Position numbers and translations under genes: made by a program
NCBI GenBank assembly: GCA_017450105.1
Contig: JAFSXC010000006.1
Coordinates: 1-64,000, forward strand
Length of the DNA: 64,000 nt
Origin: Lachnospiraceae bacterium
Lineage (GTDB): Bacteria; Bacillota; Clostridia; Lachnospirales; Lachnospiraceae
Direction of reading: 5' to 3'
The notes under the pieces: model-generated
Seen by the model: the letters and a program-made list of their open reading frames with translations, nothing else
Databases searched by the model: none
What the model was told of the DNA's origin: nothing
Shown: positions 8,681 to 17,690 of the stretch, in pieces
Position numbering within the stretch: the stretch's first letter is position 1
Layout of the letters: every line of letters begins with the position of its first letter

Positions 8681-9328
8681 TTAAGGCGCCGACAGTCTCT
8701 CCTTCTGCTCCCTCCGCTCCCTCAGAGAAAATTCGCAGCCGCAGTAATCCTGGCGGTAGAGACCGTATTCCTCCGAAAGAGCGATACTCCGGAGAAACCC
8801 GTCCTTTTTCTTAAAATCACAGGGGAGCCAGGCCACCTGAAAGCGCTCTCCCGCCTCCCGGCCGATCCGGTTTAACAGGTCCGCGTCCTTTAAGGGACTT
8901 AAGGTCAGCGTTGTGGTAAAAAAATCAAAGCCCCCTTCTGCTGCCGCTCTCGCGGCTTCAAAAAGCCGCAGCCGGAAGCACCGTTCACACCGCTCTCCTC
9001 CCTCGGGAAGGCTCTCCAGCCCCTTTACCGTCTTCAGAAAGGTCTCTCTGTCGTACGAGCCCTCCAGAAAGCGTATCGGCTCCCTCGCCGGGAAGACCGT
9101 GCATAACCGCTCCTCCTCCCGGACGCGCTTTTCATATTCCTCCGGCGGCCAGATATTCGGATTGTAGTAAAAGACCGTCAGACGAAAAGCCTCAGCCAGC
9201 CGTTCCAGGCAGGCGGTGCTGCAGGGCGCACAGCAGGAATGAAGAAGAAGGGAGGGGAAACGCCCCTCCTTTTCCAGCTCCAGAAGGAGCTTCTCCATCT
9301 CCTTATGGTAGTTTATTCCCGCTTTCAT
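8681..9328 (-). CDS. queH: epoxyqueuosine reductase QueH
   Basis: 215 residues, DUF208 family, the non-homologous replacement for QueG in the last step of queuosine tRNA modification. Cysteine pairs expected to carry the Fe-S cluster and the metal site are visible: LLHSCCAPCST at the N-terminus, GERCERCFRLRL in the middle and DYCGCEFS at the C-terminus. YYNPNIWPPEEYEKR is the usual family block. The ATG overlaps the stop of the upstream membrane protein gene by 4 bases, so the two are co-translated. No other queuosine genes are in the window. Confidence 0.92.
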   Translation of the reverse strand: MKAGINYHKEMEKLLLELEKEGRFPSLLLHSCCAPCSTACLERLAEAFRLTVFYYNPNIWPPEEYEKRVREEERLCTVFPAREPIRFLEGSYDRETFLKTVKGLESLPEGGERCERCFRLRLFEAARAAAEGGFDFFTTTLTLSPLKDADLLNRIGREAGERFQVAWLPCDFKKKDGFLRSIALSEEYGLYRQDYCGCEFSLRERREQKERLSAP

Positions 9329-9783
9329 CCGGCATGCGCTTTGGTGCGTCGGCTGCTGAAGAAGACAAGCCCGATCGAAAGAACGCTGATAAAATAAAGT
9401 CCTCCGCCGAGAAGGAAGAATACCACATTCCCGGTCAGGGCCCCGACGACGATCTGGGCCGCCACAACCGCCCCATGAAGCCAGAGCGGCACCTTCTGGA
9501 GACAGGCTCCCATGGCGATCTCGATAGCCACGATCAGGATCACCGGCAGAACCGGCAGCTTAAGCACCAAAAGCGCCACAAGGATCACCACCGCCGTAAC
9601 CGCGGCCAGAATCACCAGAGCAACCTCCTTTGTATGTCCTTTTCCCTTCGACGAAGAAAGCTCCTTCGCCTGTTTTGCCGGCATATTCGTCACATGCTTC
9701 GTCGCCGGTCTTGCCGGCTGGGGCTGCCGAACCGGCTGTGTCTGCGGCTGCCGAACCGGCGGCCTTCCGTTTTGTCCTTCCAC
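9325..9783 (-). CDS. small membrane protein with Pro/Gln-rich N-terminus
   Basis: Not recognised. About 152 residues from a GTG at 9783, chosen because GGGAGGG lies 7 bases upstream; a TTG at 9801 is also in frame but has no ribosome site. The first 60 residues are hydrophilic with repeated RQPQTQPVRQPQ-type text. Then come three to four hydrophobic segments (VALVILAAVTAVVILVALLVL, PVLPVILIVAIEIAMG, AVVAAQIVVGALTGNVVFFLLGGGLYFISVLSIGLVFF). The C-terminus is basic (SSRRTKAHAG). The layout suggests an integral membrane protein with a flexible cytoplasmic tail. It starts the queH-argH run and has its own promoter at 9821-9849. Confidence 0.65.
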   Translation of the reverse strand: MEGQNGRPPVRQPQTQPVRQPQPARPATKHVTNMPAKQAKELSSSKGKGHTKEVALVILAAVTAVVILVALLVLKLPVLPVILIVAIEIAMGACLQKVPLWLHGAVVAAQIVVGALTGNVVFFLLGGGLYFISVLSIGLVFFSSRRTKAHAG

Positions 9784-9820
9784 CCAAAAACCCTCCCACA
9801 AACTTAAAAATCTTGAAGTT

Positions 9821-9849
9821 ACTATAACAGCTTGAAGTTAAAAACACAA
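9821..9849 (-). promoter_or_regulatory. predicted sigma-A promoter for the membrane protein-queH-argH run
   Basis: On the minus strand, TTGTGT (9844-9849) and TATAGT (9821-9826) are separated by 17 bases. The promoter lies 38 bases before the chosen GTG and faces away from the tRNA promoter. A direct repeat TTGAAGTTA occurs twice between them (about 9813-9821 and 9832-9840) and could be an operator. Confidence 0.6.
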
Positions 9850-9866
9850 TCTTTTTTCAAAATACC

Positions 9867-9895
9867 TTGCATTTCCTTCGCCGATTCCTTATAAT
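9867..9895 (+). promoter_or_regulatory. strong sigma-A promoter of tRNA-Thr
   Basis: TTGCAT (9867-9872) and a consensus TATAAT (9890-9895) are separated by exactly 17 bases, ending 15 bases before the mature tRNA 5' end, as expected for a stable RNA gene. Confidence 0.85.
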
Positions 9896-9910
9896 AAAAA
9901 GCTATAAAAA

Positions 9911-9983
<73 letters not shown>

Positions 9984-10042
9984 TTTTTCTGCTTTATCCG
10001 GCCGTTCGCGCCAACCTTCACTGGGAATCGAGGTTAATAGCT

Positions 10043-10924
10043 TTGCAATATCAGGAATTTCTGGAAACGATAAAGGCCCTGGTCTCTGTTTCCGTGCCCG
10101 AAGGGACGACGGTTACCCTGACTCAGGTGTTAAAGAACAACGACACAAAGCGGGACGCTTTGTGCTTTCAGAAAAAGGAGGAGGATGTTTCCCCGACGAT
10201 CTATCTGGAGCCGTTCTATCGAAAATATCTGGGCGGCGAGGATCCGGAGGAGCTTGCCGGAGAGGTGATCCTGATGTGGGAGGCGTCCGTCCCGGAGCAA
10301 TCCATCGATCTTACCTTCTTCTCGGATTATGAGAAGGTAAAAAAGAGGCTGGTCTATAAGCTGATCAGCCAGAAATCGAACCCCGCCCTTCTGGCGGAAA
10401 CGCCCTATATTCCCTGGCTCGATCTGGCCATCGTCTTCTACTGCCTTCTGTCCGAGGCGCCGGAGGGGAACGCGACGATCCTGATCAAGGAAAAGCATCT
10501 TGCCTCCTGGGGCGTAACAAAGGAAGCGCTTTTTGAGGAGGCAAAAAGAAATACGCCGTTCCTTCTGTCGCCGGTGGTAAAGGACCTGAAGGATATGCTC
10601 CCGCCGGGGCTTTTGAATATCCCGCCTGAAAGTGCGCATGTCCCGCCTCTTTATGTGCTTACCAACCGGCTCAAAATGAACGGCGCCGCCTGTCTTCTCT
10701 ATGACGATCTCTTAAAGGATTTCTCTGAAAAACACGCTTCTGATTTCTATATTCTTCCCTCCAGCGTACATGAGGTTCTGCTGCTTCCGGCCGAGGGCCG
10801 CAAGGAGGACGAGTCCTTGTCTGCCATGGTGCGGGAGGTAAACCGTACCCAGCTCTCTGCCGAAGAATTCTTATCTGACCACGTCTATTATTATTCCCGT
10901 AAGGAACACGCCCTTTGCGTATAA
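10043..10924 (+). CDS. DUF5688 family protein
   Basis: About 293 residues, soluble, function unknown. The family is widespread in Lachnospiraceae. Segments recalling the family are KALVSVSVPEGTTVTLTQVLKNN near the N-terminus, PWLDLAIVFYCLL in the middle, and the C-terminal block YVLTNRLKMNGAACLLYD followed by FYILPSSVHEVLLLP. The open frame extends upstream into the tRNA, so I placed the start at the TTG at 10043, preceded by GAGG with normal spacing. It ends convergently with glgA, 23 bases apart. No neighbour hints at its job. Confidence 0.75.
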   Translation: MQYQEFLETIKALVSVSVPEGTTVTLTQVLKNNDTKRDALCFQKKEEDVSPTIYLEPFYRKYLGGEDPEELAGEVILMWEASVPEQSIDLTFFSDYEKVKKRLVYKLISQKSNPALLAETPYIPWLDLAIVFYCLLSEAPEGNATILIKEKHLASWGVTKEALFEEAKRNTPFLLSPVVKDLKDMLPPGLLNIPPESAHVPPLYVLTNRLKMNGAACLLYDDLLKDFSEKHASDFYILPSSVHEVLLLPAEGRKEDESLSAMVREVNRTQLSAEEFLSDHVYYYSRKEHALCV

Positions 10925-10947
10925 CGCCGGATGCGTTCCTGCCGCCA

Positions 10948-12390
10948 TCAGATCAGGTTCCGGTACAGCTCCTCGTACTCCAGAGCATAGCGCTTCCAGG
11001 AGAAATCCTCCTCCATGCCGCGGAGTGCGATCCGCTGCCACCGGTCCTGATGCTCGATGTAGGTGGCCATCGCATAGTTGATGGCGCCGTACATTTCATG
11101 GGCGTTGTAGTTGGAGAAGGAAAAGCCCGTGCCCGTGTCCTCGTATTCGTTGTAGGCGCGGACGGTATCGATGAGGCCGCCGGTTTCCCGCACGATCGGA
11201 ACCGTCCCGTAGCGCATGGAGATCATCTGGGAAAGCCCGCAGGGCTCGAACAGGGAGGGCATCAAAAACGTATCGCACCCGGCGTAGATCATATGCGCCA
11301 GTTCGTCGGAATAGCCGATTTGTACGAAGAACCTCTGGGGGTATTTCCCCGCAAAATGCGTCAGCATCTCCTCGAAGCGGTATTCTCCGCTGCCGAGGCA
11401 GAAAAGCTGAAGGTCCTTTGTGCTGAGCATCTCCTCCAGAATATAGGCAATGAGATCAAACCCCTTCTGGTCCGTGATCCGGCTCACGATTCCCATCGTA
11501 AAGACATCCTCCCTCTCCGGGAGGCCCGTGCGCTTTTGAAGCGCGAGCTTGATCTTATGCTTTTCGCTGAAGGCATTGTCCTTTGTATAATTGTAAGGGA
11601 TCAGCGGATCGTTTGACGGATCGAATTCGGTCTGGTCGATCCCGTTCAATATCCCTTTCAGCCGGTCGCCCTTGGACTTTAAAAGCCCGTCCAGGCCCTC
11701 CCCGCCCTCGGGGGTCGTTATCTCTCTCGCATAGGAGGGGCTGACCGTGGTCACACAGTCCGTAAAGACGATGCCGCCCTTCAAGCAGTTCCCCTCTCCG
11801 TAAAATTCCAGATATTCCGGCGTGAACAGACTGGCCGGCAGGCCTGTGGAATCCTTCAGGCCCTTCAGGGTCCAGCGGCCCTGAAATTTCAGATTGTGGA
11901 TGGTATAGACCGTTTTGATCCGGCTGTAGGCTGGATCATTTTTATACAGCGAATGCAGATACACCGGAATCAGACCGGTCTGCCAGTCATGGCAGTGGAT
12001 CAGATCCGGCTTCCAGTCCAGATAGGGAATAGATTCGAGGACCGCTTTGGAGAAGAAGGAAAACTTCTCGATGTCCTCATGGATCAGGTTGTAGGGCTTG
12101 TCCCCGCCGAAATAGAACTCGTTGTCGATCAGATAATAGGTAATCCCCCGGTGCTTCGCCTCATAGATCCCGGCGTATTGCTTCCGCCAGCCGAGATTCA
12201 TATAAAAATGCCGGACGAAGGTAAGCTCCTTCCTGTGCTCCTGATCCATACAGGCATAGAGGGGAAGCATAACGCGCACATCCCATTCCTTACGGTTAAA
12301 ATGCGCAGGCAAAGACCCGGCTACGTCCGCAAGCCCCCCGGTTTTGATAAAAGGTACCGCCTCTGAGGCAGCAAAAAGTATATTGATCAT
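10948..12390 (-). CDS. glgA: glycogen synthase (ADP-glucose type)
   Basis: 480 residues, GT5 family, a bacterial GlgA of usual length. The ADP-glucose-binding motif KTGGLADVAGSLP starts at residue 16. The C-terminal Rossmann half contains LMPSLFEPCGLSQMISMRYGT with the catalytic ExxxxC(G)L region. It transfers glucose to a growing alpha-1,4-glucan. The ATG directly abuts the recN stop codon, so it is the last gene of the long minus-strand operon. No other glycogen gene is nearby, which is unusual company for glgA. Confidence 0.95.
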   Translation of the reverse strand: MINILFAASEAVPFIKTGGLADVAGSLPAHFNRKEWDVRVMLPLYACMDQEHRKELTFVRHFYMNLGWRKQYAGIYEAKHRGITYYLIDNEFYFGGDKPYNLIHEDIEKFSFFSKAVLESIPYLDWKPDLIHCHDWQTGLIPVYLHSLYKNDPAYSRIKTVYTIHNLKFQGRWTLKGLKDSTGLPASLFTPEYLEFYGEGNCLKGGIVFTDCVTTVSPSYAREITTPEGGEGLDGLLKSKGDRLKGILNGIDQTEFDPSNDPLIPYNYTKDNAFSEKHKIKLALQKRTGLPEREDVFTMGIVSRITDQKGFDLIAYILEEMLSTKDLQLFCLGSGEYRFEEMLTHFAGKYPQRFFVQIGYSDELAHMIYAGCDTFLMPSLFEPCGLSQMISMRYGTVPIVRETGGLIDTVRAYNEYEDTGTGFSFSNYNAHEMYGAINYAMATYIEHQDRWQRIALRGMEEDFSWKRYALEYEELYRNLI

Positions 12391-14082
12391 TTACCTCTCC
12401 TTACGGGAGCCTTCTCCCTTCTTCTTCAACGCCATCCTCCGCATCTCCGCCGCGTTCTCACGCACCGCGTCCGTTACGGCAACGCCTCCCAGCATCCTGG
12501 AAAGCTCCTCGGTCTCTTCCTCCTCCGACAGCTCACGGATCTTAGACACCGTAAAGCCCCCGGCGTTTTCCTTTTCAATGATAAAATGTTTATCCGCCAT
12601 CGCTGCAATCTGGGGAAGGTGCGTGATGCACAGCACCTGGGTCTCCGCGGCTATGGTATTCAGCTTCTCCGACACCGCCTGGGCCGTACGTCCGCTGATC
12701 CCGGCATCGATCTCGTCAAAGATCACGGAGCCTGTCCCCTCCGGATCCGTAACCACGGCGCTTAAGGCCAGCATGATCCTGGAAAGCTCGCCCCCGGAGG
12801 CCACCTTCTGTACCGGCAGCATGGGTTCTCCCGGATTCAGGGAGATCAGAAACTCCACATCATCCGATCCGAGCGGTCCGGGCGCCGGCAACGCCTCTAT
12901 CTTCGTCGAAAACCGGACATCCAGAAAGTTCAGATCCGCCAGCGCCTCCGTCATCTGACGGTCGAAGGAGGCAGATACGCTTCTCCTCTTTTCGGTCAGC
13001 TCCCCGGCGGCGGCAAGGAGCGCACGTTCGCTCTCCTCCAGAGCCGTCCTGGCCGCTTCTCTTCGCTCGGCCAGCTCCGTAAGGGAGGCCTGCCTCTCCT
13101 TTTTCTCCTCCAGAAGTCTCAAGATCCCCGGAATGTCCGGGGCGTATTTCTGCTTGAGACGGTTTATCAGGTCCAGCCGCTCCGTAAGAAGATACAGCCG
13201 CTCCTCTTCGTCCTCATCGACATCTTTCAGGCTGTCCAGCTCCCGGTGAAGGTCGCTGATCACAGAATCCAGATCCGACAGCGTATCGTAAACTCCCTGA
13301 AACGCCGGATCCAGCTCCAGGATTTTTCCCCATTCGCCGAGGGCCCTGCTTACCTGCCAGGAGGCGGAGGCTTCGCCCTCCGTAAGACAGGTCTCAACGG
13401 CTTCGATCGCTTCACGGATCTTTGCGTGGTTGGAAAGCCTTGTAAATTCCCTTTCCGCCTCCAGATCCTCGCCCTCCGTAAGAGCCGCCGCCTCGATCTC
13501 GTCGATCTCGTAGGTCAGAAGATCCAGCTCCCGCGTTCTCTCCTCCTCGGAAAGGTCCGTTTCCTCATAGGCCTTCCGCTTCTCATTATGCTCCTTATAC
13601 AGCGCCCGAAAGCGCTCAGACGCAGCCTTAGTCTCCTCAATGCCGAACCGGTCCAGAAACGCCAGATGCGTACTTTTTTTCTTCAGGATCTGGTATTCCG
13701 ACTGGCCGTGAACGGACATCAGAAGCGAAGCCGCCTCCTTCAGCCGCGCTAACGGGACCGTTTCCCCGTTGACCCGGGCCACGCTCCTGGCGTCCGAGAT
13801 CCGCCGGGTCAGAAACAACTGGCCGTCCTCGCATTCGAGGTCAAGAGACCGAAGCCGCTCCTCCTCCCTCGCTCCTACCTCAAAGGTCAGTGAGACGACC
13901 GCCTCCTTCCCTTCTCTTAACAGCTCCTTCGGCGTCCGCTCTCCGAGCGCCAGTCCCACGGCGCCAATCAGAAGAGACTTTCCCGCGCCGGTCTCCCCGG
14001 TCAGGATATTTAAGCCCCGGTCAAAGGTGACCGAAGCCTCCTCGATCAGCGCCAGATTTTTTACATACAGTTCACGAAGCAT
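12391..14082 (-). CDS. recN: DNA repair protein RecN
   Basis: 563 residues, SMC-like ATPase for double-strand break repair. Walker A GETGAGKS is near residue 30. The centre is a long coiled coil (about residues 150-370). The ABC signature ASGGELSRIMLAL and Walker B VIFDEIDAGISG lie in the C-terminal lobe. GGAGGAACC precedes the ATG. In many clostridia argR sits between nadK and recN; here that gap is only 68 bases and holds no gene. Confidence 0.97.
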   Translation of the reverse strand: MLRELYVKNLALIEEASVTFDRGLNILTGETGAGKSLLIGAVGLALGERTPKELLREGKEAVVSLTFEVGAREEERLRSLDLECEDGQLFLTRRISDARSVARVNGETVPLARLKEAASLLMSVHGQSEYQILKKKSTHLAFLDRFGIEETKAASERFRALYKEHNEKRKAYEETDLSEEERTRELDLLTYEIDEIEAAALTEGEDLEAEREFTRLSNHAKIREAIEAVETCLTEGEASASWQVSRALGEWGKILELDPAFQGVYDTLSDLDSVISDLHRELDSLKDVDEDEEERLYLLTERLDLINRLKQKYAPDIPGILRLLEEKKERQASLTELAERREAARTALEESERALLAAAGELTEKRRSVSASFDRQMTEALADLNFLDVRFSTKIEALPAPGPLGSDDVEFLISLNPGEPMLPVQKVASGGELSRIMLALSAVVTDPEGTGSVIFDEIDAGISGRTAQAVSEKLNTIAAETQVLCITHLPQIAAMADKHFIIEKENAGGFTVSKIRELSEEEETEELSRMLGGVAVTDAVRENAAEMRRMALKKKGEGSRKER

Positions 14083-14150
14083 GGTTCCTCCTTCTACCCT
14101 TCTCTCTCTGCTTCGTCTGATATAAGGATTGCTGATTCATTCAGCGTCCC

Positions 14151-15011
14151 TTAAGCATATCTCTGCATCTTCTTCTGCAGGGTCTCCAGAAAGCTTAAAT
14201 TGCTGAGCCGCAGGATCCTTGTCTCCGTTGATGCCCGCTGGATCGTGATCACGTCCTCCGGATCCAGACGGAGGCTGTTCAGTCCGTCAAAGCTTACGTC
14301 GATCGAGGCGCCGGAGGTATATTTCCCGCCCCGTATCCGGATCTCGATCTCCGCATCCCCGTCGAATACAATGCTGTTCCGGTTCAGATCATGGGGATTG
14401 ATCGGCGTCAGAAGGATCATTCTGGCCTGCGGCTCCACGATGGGTCCGCCCGAGGACATATTGTAGCCGGTGGAGCCGGTGGGGGTGGATACAATAAGGC
14501 CGTCCCCCGCGTAACGGCTCAGGAATTTCCCGTTCACCGAGGCCTCGAGGCCTATAATATTCAGCGCCCCGGACCGATGTACGACCACGTCGTTCAGGGC
14601 CAGATCCCGCGCGATCTCCTTCCCGTCCCGGGTTACCCCGGCCGTCAGCATCATGCGGCTCTCCACCTGATAGGAATCCTGCAGCAAAAGCTTTAAGGCC
14701 AGATACAGGTTCTGTTCATCCAGCTCGCATAAATATCCCAGCTTCCCGAGATTGATCCCGATCAGGGGCAGCGACATACCCATCGTATCCCGCGCCGCCT
14801 TGATCAGCGTCCCGTCTCCCCCGATCACAAGGATCACCTCGGTATCCTTCGGGATCATGCTTTTCAGCCTCTCCCGGTAATTCACATCCAGCCCGTCCAC
14901 GTCCATGTAGGAGGCTTCTCCCCCCATGGACCGGATGCGCTGCGCCAGCTCCTTTGCATATCGGAAATCCGGATCCTTTCCTCCGTTTGAGATCAGAAAG
15001 AATTTTTTCAT
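14151..15011 (-). CDS. nadK: NAD kinase
   Basis: 286 residues. It phosphorylates NAD to NADP. The kinase motif VIGGDGTLIKAARD is near residue 64, NDVVVHR and GDGLIVSTPTGSTGYN are the family blocks. The ATG overlaps the tlyA stop by 4 bases. Cytosolic enzyme in the dxs-tlyA-nadK-recN order common to Firmicutes. Confidence 0.96.
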   Translation of the reverse strand: MKKFFLISNGGKDPDFRYAKELAQRIRSMGGEASYMDVDGLDVNYRERLKSMIPKDTEVILVIGGDGTLIKAARDTMGMSLPLIGINLGKLGYLCELDEQNLYLALKLLLQDSYQVESRMMLTAGVTRDGKEIARDLALNDVVVHRSGALNIIGLEASVNGKFLSRYAGDGLIVSTPTGSTGYNMSSGGPIVEPQARMILLTPINPHDLNRNSIVFDGDAEIEIRIRGGKYTSGASIDVSFDGLNSLRLDPEDVITIQRASTETRILRLSNLSFLETLQKKMQRYA

Positions 15012-15802
15012 TTCAGCACCTCCTGTGCCTCTGCCACAACCCGGGAAGGGTCGACCGCTGTCATCTCCTCCTCCCGCCTGGAAAGGAAAAGCAGAAATTC
15101 GATGTTCCCCTCCGGCCCCCGGATCGGCGACCAGGTCAGCCCGGCCGGGAAAAAGCCGTTTTCTGCGGCATACGAAAGCACGTTTCCGATCACCTCTTCC
15201 TGCACCTTCGGGTCCCGGACCACGCCCTTCTTCCCCACCTTTTCCCTTCCGGCCTCAAACTGGGGCTTGACAAGAACAACGGCGTGTCCCTCCTCCTTCA
15301 TCAGCTCCTTCATAACCGGAAGGACCTTGGACAGCGAGATAAAGGCCACGTCCGCGCTGATAAAATCAAAGGCTTCTCCGATTTCCTCCGGCTTTACATA
15401 GCGGATATTTGTGCGCTCCATCGAAACGACCCGCTCATCCTGCCTTAACTTCCAGGCGAGCTGGTTATAGCCCACATCCACGGCATAAACCTTTTTTGCT
15501 CCATGCTGCAGCATACAGTCCGTAAATCCGCCCGTTGAGGCGCCGATGTCCATGCAGGTAAGGCCGTCAAGGTCCAGCGAAAACGTCTCCACCGCCTTCT
15601 GGAGCTTAAAGCCGCCTCTGGAGACAAAGGGATTCGTTTTCCCCCGGATCTCAAACTCCGCGTCCTCGGGAAAACGGTTCCCGGGCTTATCCTCACGCTC
15701 TCCGTCCACAAAGACCTTTCCTTCCATGATCAGGGTCCTGGCCTGTTCCCTTGAGGGAACGAGCTGTTTTTTTACAAGGATCAGATCCAGCCGCTCCTTC
15801 AT
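15008..15802 (-). CDS. tlyA: TlyA family rRNA (cytidine-2'-O)-methyltransferase
   Basis: 264 residues. An N-terminal S4 RNA-binding domain (LDLILVKKQLVPSREQARTL) is followed by an FtsJ-like methyltransferase with SAM motif DIGASTGGFTDCMLQHGA and the segment DFISADVAFISL. TlyA proteins methylate 16S and/or 23S rRNA; older annotations call them haemolysins, which is unlikely to be the physiological role. ATGA overlaps couple it to dxs above and nadK below. Confidence 0.92.
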   Translation of the reverse strand: MKERLDLILVKKQLVPSREQARTLIMEGKVFVDGEREDKPGNRFPEDAEFEIRGKTNPFVSRGGFKLQKAVETFSLDLDGLTCMDIGASTGGFTDCMLQHGAKKVYAVDVGYNQLAWKLRQDERVVSMERTNIRYVKPEEIGEAFDFISADVAFISLSKVLPVMKELMKEEGHAVVLVKPQFEAGREKVGKKGVVRDPKVQEEVIGNVLSYAAENGFFPAGLTWSPIRGPEGNIEFLLFLSRREEEMTAVDPSRVVAEAQEVLK

Positions 15803-17664
15803 GCGTCTTTTCCCGTAAAGTCCAGGATCCTCTTAAGGATTTGGTCCGTCGTAAGGCCCGTCTTCTCCTTCTGCTCCTGAACGCTTCCGTGTTCGATATA
15901 GGCATCCGGAAGAGCGATCGAAAGCACATGGAGCTTAAGCCCCTCCTCCAGGACAAAGTCCTCGACCTGCTCGCCGAGGCCGCCCGAGCGTACATTTTCC
16001 TCCAGGACCACAAGCAGGGAATGGTTTTTTTCGAGCGACCTTAAGAGGTCCTTATCCAGAGGCTTCGCAAACCGGGCGTTGATCAGCGTAGCGGTCCTTC
16101 CCTTTTCGATCAGGCCCTCCCGGACCGCTGCAGCGGTCTTCACCATACTTCCGTAGGCAAACAGAGCGATGTCCTTTTCCTCGAAGATGACCTCGCTCTT
16201 GCCATAAGCAAGCTTTGCGCGATACTCCTTCAGCCCGTCCCAGGCCTCTCCCTTCGGATAGCGGATGGCCACGGGCTTCTCCAGGGCCAGGGCAAATTTC
16301 ATCATATCGGAAAGCTCCCACTTGTTCTTCGGAGCCATCAGCGTCATATTCGGGATCGATCCGAGATAGGAAATATCAAAGATCCCCTGGTGTGTTTCTC
16401 CGTCGCTTCCGACCAGCCCGGCCCGGTCGATGCAGAACACCACCGGGAGGCTCTGGATACAGACGTCGTGCAGGATCTGGTCATAGGCCCTCTGCAAAAA
16501 CGAGGAATAGACCGCCACGACGGGCTTTAAGCCCCGCGAAGCAAGCGCTGCCGCAAACGTTACCGCATGGCCCTCCGCGATCCCGACGTCGAAAAACCGC
16601 TCCGGGAAAAGATTCCGAAACCGCTTTAAGCCGGTACCTTCGGCCATCGCCGCGGTAATGGCTACAAGCTTTTCCTCCCGGTCGCCGAGCTTACGCATGA
16701 CCGTGGAAAAGATATCCGTATAATTCGGCTTTGTCCTGTGCTCCTTCGGCAGGCCTGTCGAGATATCAAAGGGTTCGGCCCCGTGGAAGCGCTCCGGATG
16801 GCGCTCCGCGGGAAGATAGCCCTTCCCCTTCTTTGTTACGGCATGTACAAGCACGGGCCCGTCCACCTTCCGGGCCTCGCGCAGGATCTTCGTCAGCGCC
16901 TGCACATCGTGGCCGTCCACCGGGCCGAGGTAGATGATCCCCATATTCTCAAAATACATCCCCGGGATCAGGACCTGCTTGATCGAGTTCTTCGTCCGGC
17001 TGATGCTCTCTATGATCTTTTCTCCATGGGGAAAGCTCCCGAGGGATTCCTTCACCCCGTTTTTTAATCCGCGGTAAAACGCCGCGGTACGGATCCCGGA
17101 AAGGTAGGTGCTGACGCCGCCCACATTTTCCGAAATGGACATTTTGTTGTCGTTCAGGACAATGATAAAATTCTGCTTCAGCTTGGAGGCGTTGTTCATG
17201 GCCTCGTAGGCCATTCCTCCGGTCAGGGCCCCGTCTCCGATGACGCTTACGACGGCATAGTCCTCCCCGGTCAGCTCTCTGGCCGCCGCCAGCCCCAGGC
17301 CCGCTGAGATCGACGTAGAGCTGTGGCCGGTATTAAAGGGATCGCAGATGCTCTCCTCGGACTTCGGAAAGCCGGAGATCCCGCCCTCCTTCCGCAGCCT
17401 GTCAAACGCATCCTTCCGCCCGGTCAGGATCTTATGGGTATAGGACTGGTGTCCCACATCCCAGATCAGCCGGTCCTTCGTTGGGTCAAAGCAAAGATGC
17501 ATCGCAACGGTGAGCTCCACCACGCCGAGATTGCTCGCAAGATGGCCGCCGGTTTCGCTAATGTGCCGGATCAGAAAATCCCGGATCTCGCTGCACAAAA
17601 CGGGGATCTCATCCTTTTCCAGTTTTTTTACGTCATTTGCAGATGATATCCTGTCCAGTATCAC
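15799..17664 (-). CDS. dxs: 1-deoxy-D-xylulose-5-phosphate synthase
   Basis: 621 residues, full length. It condenses pyruvate and glyceraldehyde-3-phosphate, the first step of the MEP isoprenoid pathway. Visible blocks are VGHQSYTHKILTGR, the thiamine-diphosphate motif GDGALTGGMAYEAMNN, VTKKGKGY and CIDRAGLVGSDGETHQG. The start is GTG at 17664, with AAGGAGG 7 bases upstream. Its neighbour ispA uses the pathway's products, so the pair forms an isoprenoid unit. Confidence 0.97.
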   Translation of the reverse strand: MILDRISSANDVKKLEKDEIPVLCSEIRDFLIRHISETGGHLASNLGVVELTVAMHLCFDPTKDRLIWDVGHQSYTHKILTGRKDAFDRLRKEGGISGFPKSEESICDPFNTGHSSTSISAGLGLAAARELTGEDYAVVSVIGDGALTGGMAYEAMNNASKLKQNFIIVLNDNKMSISENVGGVSTYLSGIRTAAFYRGLKNGVKESLGSFPHGEKIIESISRTKNSIKQVLIPGMYFENMGIIYLGPVDGHDVQALTKILREARKVDGPVLVHAVTKKGKGYLPAERHPERFHGAEPFDISTGLPKEHRTKPNYTDIFSTVMRKLGDREEKLVAITAAMAEGTGLKRFRNLFPERFFDVGIAEGHAVTFAAALASRGLKPVVAVYSSFLQRAYDQILHDVCIQSLPVVFCIDRAGLVGSDGETHQGIFDISYLGSIPNMTLMAPKNKWELSDMMKFALALEKPVAIRYPKGEAWDGLKEYRAKLAYGKSEVIFEEKDIALFAYGSMVKTAAAVREGLIEKGRTATLINARFAKPLDKDLLRSLEKNHSLLVVLEENVRSGGLGEQVEDFVLEEGLKLHVLSIALPDAYIEHGSVQEQKEKTGLTTDQILKRILDFTGKDA

Positions 17665-17690
17665 TCTGCTGCCTCCTTCGCAGTCTCTCC

